Of a DNA stretch of 13,738 bases, positions 1 through 7,787 are shown one piece after another. Source of the DNA: Acanthaster planci (lineage: Eukaryota; Echinodermata; Asteroidea; Valvatida; Acanthasteridae); NCBI RefSeq assembly GCF_001949145.1, contig NW_019091733.1:9373-23110 (forward strand), read 5' to 3'. The notes beneath the pieces are model-generated. The model ran no database searches. It saw nothing but the letters and a program-made list of their open reading frames with translations, and was not told the DNA's origin. The translations under genes and the position numbers were made by a program. The first letter of the stretch is position 1. Every line of letters starts with the position of its first letter.

Positions 1-986
1 AAGAGTGAGAGGAACTCACTATCCGCTGCCGTCCTTGTCACCTCTCTTGCTGTCTCCAATGAATGCTGTATTCTCTCCGATGCCAAACTCATTGTTTTCT
101 CATATTCGGCCAGCTTCTGCAGACGATCGCTTTGGATGTTTGTGATGTCATCAATGATGCGATTTTCTTGAGCCGTGACCTCTGCTCTTATCTTAGCTGC
201 CCTGTCCTGCACTTCTGATATGACTTTCTCTGCTGTGATATTGAGGTCTTGTTTCATTTTTGAAACTACCTCCAAAGATTCCTGGAGTTGCTTCAGGGGC
301 TCTTCGAGAAGAGAACACGAGTCGGTCAATGACTGTTTGTATGTTGATGCGGCTTGGTTTCTATCAATATACACGTGTTCCGGTTGGCGATGGTCTAGTA
401 CCGTGCAATCACGGCAAATTAACGTTTTACACGTTGAACAGAAGAACCGTGTGGGTTCACCATCGTGGGTCAGACATCCCGGATGCCGTTTGATGGACTT
501 CTTTTGTGGTGTGATTTTACCACCACGGATGTCTGTTAAAGTAGCTACTGTGTGGCTTGCTGTGGCAGCAAATCGCAGATGGAGCTTGCTGCAAAGTAAG
601 CAGATATTCTGTTCACAGTCCATGCAGTGATACGTCACCTCGTTGACCGATTCACAAACAGCACATAACAGCTTCGTGTCACTCGAACTCACCAACTTGT
701 CCTGCAGTTCAATTTCCTCAACAAGACCGATCAGATAAAAGTTGTTTTTCAGGCCTTTAATCCCCGCCTCCGAAAGTTGTGTCTCTTGTCGACACACGGG
801 GCAAGGAATCTCTGTGCAGCCCTGGTGCTTCGTGCTGCAGTATGTCAGCAGACATTGCTCACAGAAACTATGCAGACAGTCCAGTATCTTGGGTCGTTGG
901 AATCTCTCACTACAAATGGGGCATTCGAGATGATGCCTGCTGATCATGTATTGACCTGAACTCACCGCTGTTGCTGTTGCCATTTT
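1..986 (-). CDS. TRIM-family E3 ubiquitin ligase (RING/B-box/coiled coil), first coding exon, 3'-partial
   Basis: Read on the minus strand from ATG at 983-981, the frame stays open for 327 codons to the window edge. Residues 21-64 form a C3HC4 RING finger (C21, C24, C36, H38, C41, C44, C61, C64, ending CPVCRQ). Residues 107-146 form a first B-box (CAVC, CMDC, CLLC) and residues 167-205 a second (C170, H173, C182, C185, C190, C193, H198, H203). From about 206 the chain is charged and leucine-rich, as in a TRIM coiled coil. This order defines TRIM proteins, usually RING E3 ubiquitin ligases acting in the cytoplasm; the specific substrate is unknown. The exon starts at 986, just after a strong acceptor (poly-T tract then CCAG), so a noncoding 5' exon is expected upstream. 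A C-terminal NHL domain would lie left of the window; this is inferred from the NHL relative at 7166-7787. The TRIM call is near certain; the subfamily (TRIM2/3/56/71-like) is not. Confidence 0.93.
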
Positions 987-1006
987 CTGGTTAAAGAAAA
1001 AAAAAA
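987..1006 (-). promoter_or_regulatory. 3' splice site (acceptor) of the TRIM coding exon
   Basis: On the minus strand a run of about ten T is followed by CTTTAACCAG, then AAAATGG. This is a textbook polypyrimidine tract plus AG placed 3 nt before the start codon. It implies a 5'UTR intron upstream (higher coordinates). The splice is predicted from sequence only. Confidence 0.6.
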
Positions 1007-1615
1007 GTCCCTTATCAAATGAAAATGAACATCATTCACCTCTAAGCAAGAAGGTGATTTATGGCTTTATTGATCACACTGGGTACGGAACTTACAGGTA
1101 AAAAAAAACTTTCACTGCATGACGTTTGTTTTATATTCATTACAATCGGGTAAATTTCCATGGGCTTACTGAACACGATCCCGACCGGTTTTCCTATAAT
1201 GATTTTTATGGGGGGGGGGGGGGGATTGAGGTGGGGCTGGGGTTTACCAGACGTGACAGGAAGACCTCTACACTGTATACTCCCGTCATCATGAAATAGT
1301 CCAACACTATAGCAAGTTGCCTTCAGGAAACACGTTCCAAGCCAAAGCTTAAAATTCAGCTAGCCACTTTGAGGGATTGCAAATTTTTCCTTGTAAAATA
1401 AAATAAGACAACCCTATTCCTTCACCCTTCCTCGTTTGAAGTTTACAAATTTATATTAAACTTCACAGTGGTCGTGTTTATCAATAATTTCCGGAAAGAA
1501 GCACCGAACGTGTTGCTACATTTCATCCTGGTTAAAAATCAAATAAGGCTAAGGTAAGTTCAGGTGTCTTCGAGTCCACGTACACCTTACCCAATATGCC
1601 CAGAGATCCTCCTCT
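1007..1615. other. Noncoding stretch, probably first intron or upstream region of the TRIM gene
   Basis: I see no coding signal here on either strand. It is AT-rich with scattered short A runs. A run of 15 G at 1210-1224 is a homopolymer tract and a likely site of length variation or sequencing error. If the proposed 5'UTR exon near 4011-4130 is right, the whole stretch is intronic. Confidence 0.4.
1210..1224. repeat. G15 homopolymer
   Basis: Fifteen consecutive G on the plus strand, followed by ATTGAGGTGGGGCTGGGG, so the G-rich strand continues with shorter G runs. Slippage is likely, and a G-quadruplex is possible. Confidence 0.9.
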
Positions 1616-1647
1616 TTAAAACAGGGCTAAGTTAAGCCCATGCTTCC
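1616..1647 (+). repeat. 32-bp dispersed direct repeat, copy 1
   Basis: This block begins TTAAAACAGGGCTA and ends CCCATGCTTCC. It matches 3822-3853 at 30 of 32 positions in the same orientation; the only differences are two A-to-G changes. GGGCT and AGCCC inside it can pair as a short hairpin. The two copies bracket the repeat-rich block 1650-3820, as if they were related ends of an older element, but neither boundary can be proven here. Confidence 0.7.
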
Positions 1648-1857
1648 CTCCGCTGCACAGGGCCTATCTTTTAGGGTTAATGCTCAGACATGATACAATT
1701 GAGATCCCGTCGTTATAGCCCTCTTCCCAAATCCACATTCCCTTCTACTGGCATTTAAATTGATCAGAGGGTGTCCCCAAGTGCCTACAAATAAAAAAAA
1801 CCGCAAAAAAGGTCAGAGTACGGTCACGGTACCCTTTTTCCAGTCAAAAGGGGGGTC

Positions 1858-2174
1858 CCACCACAATCAACAAAAATTTGACACCCCCTACGCAGTGAAA
1901 CTGCTCAGACAGCTGTCTAGACAGCTCAAAGACACATCAGAGAGACCGACCATTGATATAAGACAGGCCCAGGCTTGCCCAGGCACTTGGTTTGTCAATA
2001 ACCATTATCAGCACNACCACAAACAACAAAAGTTTGACACCCCCCCCCCCCAACGCAGTGAAACTACTCAGACAGCTGTCTAGATATCTCAGAGACACAT
2101 CAGAGAGACCGACAATTGATATAAGACAGGCCCAGGCTTGCACAGGCACTTGGTTTGTCAATAACCATTAACAG
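1858..2174 (+). repeat. ~160-bp tandem duplication, two diverged copies
   Basis: Copy A (about 1858-2014) and copy B (about 2016-2174) run in the same direction. Both contain ACGCAGTGAAACT, CACATCAGAGAGACCGAC, ATATAAGACAGGCCCAGG and TTTGTCAATAACCATTA. The offset grows from 156 to 163 bp, mainly because copy B has a 12-C run where copy A has only five C. A single ambiguous base (n, 2015) sits exactly at the copy junction. The open frames across this block are by-products of the repeat and show no protein family. Confidence 0.85.
1911..1926. repeat. Perfect 16-bp palindrome
   Basis: AGCTGTCTAGACAGCT equals its own reverse complement. It lies inside copy A of the 160-bp duplication. The matching place in copy B reads AGCTGTCTAGATATCT, so the palindrome is broken there. 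No function is evident. Confidence 0.85.
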
Positions 2175-2337
2175 CAAGTGGCTTAGATATTGTGGCGGGA
2201 CAACTGACACCTTTTTGTGGCGGATCAGCAGACTGGCCTGATCGGAGATAGAACTGACCTGGCCTAACCCCACAAATATATTTATTTAACCTTAAGCAAG
2301 AATTAGCGGCTATCCAAACGCAAGGGGGATATCAGTT

Positions 2338-2391
2338 AACGAACGGTGGACTATGCCTTAGGGGCTGTTCGTTTGGTGGAAGTTTACCACC
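2338..2391. repeat. Pair of adjacent short inverted repeats
   Basis: AACGAAC (2338-2344) pairs perfectly with GTTCGTT (2367-2373). Directly after it, GGTGG (2375-2379) pairs with CCACC (2387-2391). Together they could fold into two neighbouring hairpins inside the candidate LTR. Functional meaning is unknown. Confidence 0.5.
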
Positions 2392-2656
2392 GCTCTGTGA
2401 TTAGGTATTTGATCCCAATGTCAATAAAGATTACTTTTAATGTCAATAGAAGTGATACAGGACTGACTAGATCTCACGGTGACCAGTGATTTCTAAGGCA
2501 ATTATATGATTGGTTTATTCAATGTCAGTGCACAGTTATCCGTTATATACAATACAGCAATTAACTATATACAAAATTATCCTCACGAGGAGGTAGTTCT
2601 ACGTGGTCAACTGCACCACGAACGTGATTAATCAGTGTTATCCTTAACCTACACTC

Positions 2657-2817
2657 GAATAACCCTAACGGTGATCAGGGTAAGCCTCACAGCGATCAGG
2701 GTAACCCTCACAATAACCAGGTAACCCTCACAGTCACCAGGGTAACCCTTACAGCGATCAGGGTAACCCTCACAATAACCAGGTAACCCTCACAGTGATC
2801 AGGGTATCCCTCAGGTC
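2657..2817 (+). repeat. Minisatellite of 20-21-bp units with a 62-bp higher-order period
   Basis: About seven and a half units follow the pattern AGGGTAACCCTCACAGCGATC. Variants alternate in order: a GCGATC type (21 bp), an AATAACC type (21 bp) and a shorter AGGTAACCC type (20 bp). This triplet repeats, giving a 62-bp higher-order unit present about twice. Each unit carries GGGTAACCC, a near-palindrome. The edge units are degenerate (CCCTAACGGTGATC at the left, AGGGTATCCCTCAGG at the right). Confidence 0.92.
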
Positions 2818-3821
2818 TAAATAAATAATCTACCGATGGCTTATAACTGATAAGTCTTGACCACACAAGCAAATACAATCTTTGTAATTATCCAACACAA
2901 CAGGGTAGACTTATACAAAAACAATCTCTACTGCCTTACAAAGAAACACAGTTCCCAAACTGCAAAAAGGTTTAAGGTGACCCACTTCACGTTATTATGA
3001 AATAACACTGCTAAGTTGATTAAGAATGCGATTCTTATAGTCCCCACCAGACTCTAACGGAAACCAGCACCCAGTAATCCTCAAGCAAGCAAGCTCCCAG
3101 ACCAGGACAGCAACCAACCGTCGCTATGCCAACAAGCATGGAACAACGGCACACAATCCTTCTAGTCTAAGCTTCGCTAATTCCCCAATTAACTGGTTCA
3201 CAAGGGTTCCCTAACCCTATAATCTACCACTTCTTAAATAAACGAGACTGTCTAACGATTCCCCAATATTCAAAGAGATCTGATATAATCGGCAGCTCCG
3301 GCAACTGACAACAAGCACCACACTAACCGATCGCACCAGGTACATGTATACTTGAGGTAGATCCCCAACCACCAGCGGTCGTACGTCAGATTTACACTCG
3401 AAACTCAGAACACAACACAACTCCACAGAGCTCTGGTGAGCACGCTGCCATTTGAGAAGTCCTGGCCGCCCACGCAGCCAACGCCCAGACCTAAGGTAAT
3501 GTGCGCCTCTGATTGGTTGCCGCGACATGTTTAATGCATGATTAGACGTGCCTGAATTATTAATGACCCAGACTAAACACAAGTCTGCGCAGCTACCCTG
3601 TTTCGCTACAATATTTACATGGGACTTGGCTGGAGGCAGGGTCTGGAAAAGAATTACTCAGCTCAGGGGAAGTCCCCATGTTAAAGGTTACTAAACTAGG
3701 CTGTTCAGCATCTACAGAGATACGAATTAACAGAAGGTTTTGCATTTGGCCGAAAATTGTTTAAATTACGTAATTAGAAAAAAATTGGATCCCCAGGGGA
3801 TCAACTCCGCTCTACGTCGGG

Positions 3822-3853
3822 TTAAAACAGGGCTAGGTTAGGCCCATGCTTCC
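3822..3853 (+). repeat. 32-bp dispersed direct repeat, copy 2
   Basis: Second copy of the block at 1616-1647, with 2 mismatches. Just upstream lies GATCCCCAGGGGATC, an odd-centred palindrome. The sequences outside the 32 bp do not match those around copy 1. Confidence 0.7.
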
Positions 3854-4010
3854 AAAGGCAATTGCTGACACGCCCTTCCCTTTCCCTACTCTATCCATGG
3901 AGAATGGATAACAAAATAACATTTTTATGTCTACCAATGCCCCCTGTTTTCTCGCGCCAAGCTTCAACTACACTTTGATTTGTAAAATTATATGAATGTT
4001 ATGCACTCAC

Positions 4011-4130
4011 CACTCTGCAACGTTTATCATAGGTTTGTCGTGTTCAGAAAGAGCAGTTGACGCCTGAGCCGTGAGGAATTCGTTTGCTGCACAGACTTAT
4101 TTTAGCGATCCACTTCATGGAAAATGGCGT
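4011..4130 (-). promoter_or_regulatory. Candidate noncoding first exon and promoter of the TRIM gene
   Basis: On the minus strand, TTGCAGAGTG is followed by GTGAGT (4010-4005), a strong splice donor. About 115 bp upstream is CGCCATTTT (plus AAAATGGCG, 4121-4129), the core of the YY1-type motif that often sits at metazoan transcription starts. Such an exon would splice to the acceptor at 987, giving a 3 kb first intron that contains the repeat block. The 5' boundary is a guess. No sequence match supports it beyond the motifs. Confidence 0.25.
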
Positions 4131-4495
4131 TCACAGTCGGGCAATGTACTGTACATGCATGTGCCTGTATACAAGGAGTCTATAGGAGGGCGCTGTATTA
4201 ATTTGAATAATAATGTCACGGGTTGGTGACCTTCAACTTCAGTTCCATGCAGTGTTGTGAACCAGTTATTTGGCTTTAGCTAGCAGTAATGCACGCGTCA
4301 ATGCAGCAGCATGCAAATAGGTGCGAGTGTTATTTCACTCCAAGCCGCAGCCATAACATTCGAAGGCCGGGTATGGACTTTGTTCAGTCAGGGCGCGTCA
4401 GAAAATCAACACTGGAATTGTTGTCTCCATTATGAACCTCGAAGTTCAATGTAAAAAGGGAGCCGAGTATTATTTTTTTAAGCATTCTTTTAACA
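4131..4495. other. Noncoding stretch with an octamer motif
   Basis: No coding signal was found. ATGCAAAT at 4311-4318 is a consensus POU/octamer site on the plus strand. GTCAC and GTGAC near 4215-4230 form a small inverted repeat. If the promoter proposed at about 4130 is real, this is its upstream region. Confidence 0.3.
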
Positions 4496-4531
4496 ATTAT
4501 TATGTTTCCACCAGAGGAGAAACATAATAAT
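4496..4531. repeat. Perfect 13-bp inverted repeat with 10-nt loop
   Basis: ATTATTATGTTTC (4496-4508) pairs at every position with GAAACATAATAAT (4519-4531) around the loop CACCAGAGGA. The stem is AT-rich. It may be the collapsed remnant of a small inverted-repeat element or a cruciform-forming site. No longer terminal repeat is visible. Confidence 0.85.
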
Positions 4532-5089
4532 CATAGACAAATAGTTTGAGAAACAGAAAAGGCCCAGTCGTTTGAAGGTGGATTTTTTCTTCATTCACCA
4601 TTCAAGACGGACAATCCCAGGCAGACACCACAGTGCATGTAGAATTGTAATTGTGACAAATATACTTTCCGACATTTCGCTCTCGAATATTTTGTTCTGA
4701 TTAGTCGTTACTGTTTCAATCTATGCTGGTAGTCCAGCGAGCTCATTTTCTTTGCAGATAATTGATTAGCTTTCACATCTTGAACTACTCCCGTCCCCAG
4801 GAAAAGTAACCGTCTTTCTGTGATGATCACATTGCAACGTTGCCCCATTGTCAGGAGAAGCCTGGGAAATAAGGGGGACACATCAAGAACACGTTTCACA
4901 GCTAGCCCTGTGTAATCTGTACACTAAATATAGTGTTTCAGAAGTTGCCAAGCAACGTAACATCGTGAACCTTCAGAACGCCAAGCTGTCTCGATTGATT
5001 GTGTGGGAAAGATGTTCCCTCCCTTGCCTCCATGCTATTCAAGTATCATTAACATCGACAACTTGAAAAGGACATGGAGCTCTTGCTGA
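4532..5089. other. Noncoding stretch between the inverted repeat and the LINE remnant
   Basis: Short open frames exist on both strands here (for example 4708-4899 minus and 4848-5066 plus), but none resembles a known family and none has splice or start context that supports it. Part of 4860-5089 could be a decayed upstream part of the LINE. Confidence 0.35.
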
Positions 5090-5920
5090 CCTTTTTCAAC
5101 CTTTTCACCACAGCTCTGATCAATGTTACTGACGACTGACTCAAGAGTTTTGATAATGACGAAATAACTCGAGTGGTAATGTTTGACTTGAAGAAAGCTT
5201 TTGGCATAGTTGATTTTGACATTCTAATTCGCAAACTCAAGCTATATGGCGCTGACAGTGGTAGTATTAAATGGTTAATATAATCGCTCCCGCATAACGT
5301 TGGTCAACGGCAAGAGTTCAAGTTCTGCTCTAGTACGTTGTGGGGTACCACAAGGGTCAATCGTCGGCCCCCTCCTGTTTATTTTATACATACATGTAAA
5401 TGGTCTTCCCAACCATGTTTGAAACTGAAAGGCCAGTATGTATGCAGATGATACAGCCCCTTCACTATGCCAGTAAAGACGTTGATGAGCTTGTTAGGGT
5501 TATCAATGCAGATCTCATTAATGTCACAAACTGGCTAAATATTAATACACTTAGCCTGAATATTAAGAAGACAGGGGTAATTCTATTGGCTACCAAATCG
5601 AGACTATGCAACATAACAGACAGTGATGTTAATGTAAACATTAATGGGATGTCCTTAAATAGAGTAAAGGAATGTAAACATCTTGGAGTTATCGTTGACG
5701 AAAATCTTTCTTGGGGTGTCCATGTTGATCATGTGCGAAAAAAAGCCCTGAAAGGAATCCATGTTATCAAGAAGATCAAAAACATAGTTCCGCAATGCAC
5801 CCGAATTCAACCGTATAATGCTCATCATCTCCTCACATTTTGATTATTGTGATGTAGTCTAGGGAAACTGTGCGGCTGTACTCCAAGCTAAGCTACAAAA
5901 ACTCCAAGATTTTATGTAAA
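5090..5920 (+). pseudogene. Decayed non-LTR retrotransposon reverse transcriptase fragment (Jockey/CR1/L2-like)
   Basis: Translating the plus strand in shifting frames gives the ordered landmarks of a LINE reverse transcriptase. These are VMFDLKKAF near 5173-5202, CGVPQGSIVGPLLF near 5339-5380, the catalytic YADDT at 5441-5455, a thumb/connection region with LGVIVDENLSW near 5680-5715, and FDYCDVV followed by GNC near 5840-5875. The copy is dead: in-frame stops occur at 5137-5139 and 5281-5283, the frame changes after 5283 and again just after YADDT, and another stop splits the FDYCDVV region. The endonuclease domain is not visible, so the copy is also 5'-truncated. It lies on the strand opposite to the host genes. 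The exact clade cannot be assigned by eye. Confidence 0.88.
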
Positions 5921-6163
5921 TCTCAATGAGAACAATTTGAGTTCATACATTATTTTTCCGTTTTTATACTCTCCTCAATTTGATAATCCCCTGCAAGATG
6001 TTTGCATTAAAATGAGTCTGATTCTTTTGATGAGACGAGCTTACAACTTCCAATATCTCCTGTGAGCGCTCACGGTAGGCATAACTCACCAATACTGGGA
6101 TACATTTACTGCTGTTAAATGGACTTTGAAAATAATTTTTTATATGTCGTGAGAAAATATAGT
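5921..6163. other. Noncoding AT-rich stretch 3' of the LINE remnant
   Basis: No recognisable gene. The first part may be the degraded C-terminal end or 3'UTR of the reverse-transcriptase fragment. No clear 3' terminal repeat or poly-A tail marks the end of the element. Confidence 0.35.
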
Positions 6164-6192
6164 TAACAATTGTTACGTGCGGAGAACGCACG
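6164..6192. repeat. 12-bp palindrome followed by a GC hairpin
   Basis: TAACAATTGTTA (6164-6175) is a perfect palindrome. Directly after it, CGTGCG (6176-6181) and CGCACG (6187-6192) form a perfect 6-bp stem around GAGAA. The TGTTACG at 6171 also resembles an LTR terminus, but no matching opposite end with a target duplication was found. Confidence 0.55.
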
Positions 6193-6539
6193 GTAGAAGA
6201 CAAATCAAAAGACCGGAACCAGGACACTAAAAATACGAGCAAAGAACAGTAAAGGAACTAATTTGGAATAACATTTAATTATAAACTTAAATCAGTAAAG
6301 CAGTAAATTAAAACAGAGTAGATCTAGTGGTTTGCTGCAACTTAAACTTCTCATGCAAGAACACCGTGAATTTGAACAGTCAAAAGCATAAAAGCAAATT
6401 ATTTACATTAGCACATCCAAGCACAATTAATTACAATGAAAATTAGCAAGCCGGCAAAAAAAACCCCATATTAATACGCAAAGAGCCGAATAATATTCGG
6501 CCGAGTATAAGGAGCAAACACAAGAGAGGAAGAAAATTA

Positions 6540-6851
6540 GGCCCCGCCCAGTCAGTGCCATGGCTAAAAGAGCGCGGTCGTTGGGCCAAGCACCTCCACA
6601 CTCCGCGCCAGAACAGCCCAGTCCAGACGGGTAGGTCAGTGTCGATCCCCGAGATTCGGCTTCCACATGGAGCCACGACACTCCAGGGTCCACCGTCCCT
6701 CAGCGGTGTTAGCCTTGGCCACGGTCCAGCGGTAAAGAGGAGAAGACGACAAGGAGGTGCTGACCCAACGCCGGCTATTTCGGAACGCACATGCTAAAAG
6801 CACAGTAGGCACAGACTGAGAGCGAAATCACTGACTACGGTGTCTTTTATA
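6540..6851 (-). promoter_or_regulatory. CpG-rich block with a minus-strand TATA box (possible element promoter)
   Basis: This block is far richer in G+C and CpG than its surroundings. On the minus strand TATAAAAG occurs at 6851-6844, followed about 20-25 nt later by CAGTGATTTCGCTC, which could serve as an initiator. The block then runs into AT-rich sequence that contains ATTAAA near 6270. This resembles the U3/R/U5 layout of an LTR or the promoter of another mobile element, but the ends are undefined. Overlapping open frames on both strands (6427-6797) have arginine/proline/glycine-rich composition and match no protein I recognise, so I do not call them genes. Confidence 0.3.
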
Positions 6852-7165
6852 GGTTTTTTGGAACATGCGTAAATTCCACACGTACCTTTTCGGGGAGATA
6901 TGAAAGGATTTAGATCAACTGGGATCATAAGCACTTTATGTACCTCCCATGCTTTTGAATCCTGTCTCAGTGAAATTTTGATGTAGTTTGCTTTCCATTC
7001 CTACTATGCAGTAAGCCTACTCAAACCTTTGTGGATCTAAATTTCTATTACAGAAATAAGTCATGAAATTAAATGCAATGTTGTTCACACCGCAACATTT
7101 CCGACTAATGCTACTGCTGTTTCCTCTCGAAGAAAGCGGAAGGAAATCGATTCGTTTGTGTTACA
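6852..7165. other. Noncoding stretch downstream of the NHL exon
   Basis: Probably 3'UTR and intergenic sequence of the minus-strand NHL gene. I found no canonical minus-strand AATAAA close to the stop codon. There is no other coding signal. Confidence 0.35.
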
Positions 7166-7787
7166 TTAAACACAGTCATACGTCTTCACTGAGTACAAGT
7201 CTGCAACTTCCAGTTGCCTATCTGCTGTGAATGTGATTCCCTGGGGGTTGAACAGACCCTGTGCGATGCAGTGGAGAAAGCCACCTCGATGGTCATACCG
7301 GGATATGACTGGTGCCTCTACCATTACGCATTGCAGCATAGATGCCTGTGCGCATCTGCGCATACACCAGTACAGTATTCAACTACCTCATCATTCATGG
7401 TAGGTTTGATGGTGAACAGTGTATCGCCATTCCCATCAACAACACCGACTAACTGTTGTTTACAGTCACTTATTACAACTCGATCATTGCTGTCAACAGC
7501 CAGAAAGTGGGGTGTAATCTTGACTGGGATGGTGCTTCTGAGTTTGCCATCAGTGGGGCTGTGTTCGGTCAGCACCATTCTCTTGACATCACCAACCACA
7601 ATGGTCCCATCCGTCTTGACTGCTACACTCCGGAGGTTCACTGCGGTCTTATCAACCTCACTCGGTGGCACTGTGGGGAACTGGAAAGCCAGCGTGTTGT
7701 TCTTGTCAAAGACTTTCGCGTGGGATGCGTTCTCCTCAATAACCGCTAAGCGATTGCCGGTGCGTGTAGCTGCAATGCCAAGTGGCC
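7166..7787 (-). pseudogene. NHL-repeat terminal exon of a second TRIM-NHL gene, frame-disrupted
   Basis: A minus-strand acceptor (pyrimidine-rich tract then AAACAG at 7793-7788) opens an exon in phase 1. It reads through NHL-like blades: VAVKTDGTIVVGDVKR, FLAVDSNDRVVISDC and VVDGNGDTLFTIKP. These match the C-terminal six-bladed propeller of TRIM2/3/56/71-like proteins, the family-typical platform for substrate or RNA binding. The first frame stops at 7326-7324, just after TGVCADAHRH. The family's C-terminal end then continues in another frame: RYDHRGGFLHCIAQGLFNPQ, FTADRQLEVAD, ending VKTYDCV and TAA at 7168-7166. The short stretch between (about 7350-7325) fits a third frame, so at least one and probably two small indels are present. 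The copy is therefore either a pseudogene, carries sequencing errors, or produces a shortened propeller. It lies upstream of the TRIM exon at 1-986 in the same orientation, so it cannot be that gene's C-terminus and must be a paralogue. Its RING/B-box exon was not found in 7860-13738. Confidence 0.85.

Larger units (their letters stand above)
2191..3610. mobile_element. Candidate solo LTR of a retrotransposon (~1.42 kb)
   Basis: The segment starts TGTGGCGGGACA and ends TGTTTCGCTACA. The termini are imperfect inverted repeats (9 of 12 positions match), with the canonical TG...CA ends of LTRs. The tetranucleotide ATAT lies immediately outside both ends (2187-2190 and 3611-3614), as expected for a target-site duplication. 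No primer-binding site, gag or pol follows, so this would be a solo LTR. Polarity is unclear: AATAAA occurs on the minus strand near 2516 (followed by CCAATCAT) and on the plus strand near 3236. An inverted CCAAT box lies near 3513. The segment contains a minisatellite and two small hairpins. The boundaries fit well, but the family is not recognised and 1.4 kb is long for an LTR. Other explanations are a non-autonomous DNA element or chance. Confidence 0.42.

Noticed and set aside
175-630. Plus-strand open frame of 151 codons
   Set aside because: Antisense shadow of the TRIM exon, whose zinc-binding Cys/His pattern on the minus strand is unambiguous.
1564-1587. TTCGAGTCC resembling a tRNA T-loop/B box
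   Set aside because: The flanking 5-bp stems do not pair in the T-arm geometry and no acceptor, D or anticodon arm surrounds it.
2655-2820. CRISPR-like array or interstitial telomere repeat
   Set aside because: Units are contiguous with no unique spacers, and only a single CCCTAA hexamer is present; it is a minisatellite.
3217-3582. Minus-strand open frame of 121 codons
   Set aside because: It falls inside the candidate LTR, shows no recognisable domain and has no splice context.
6427-6797. Overlapping open frames on both strands in the CpG-rich block
   Set aside because: Openness follows from high G+C with few stop-like words; the compositions are Arg/Pro/Gly-rich and match nothing known to me.
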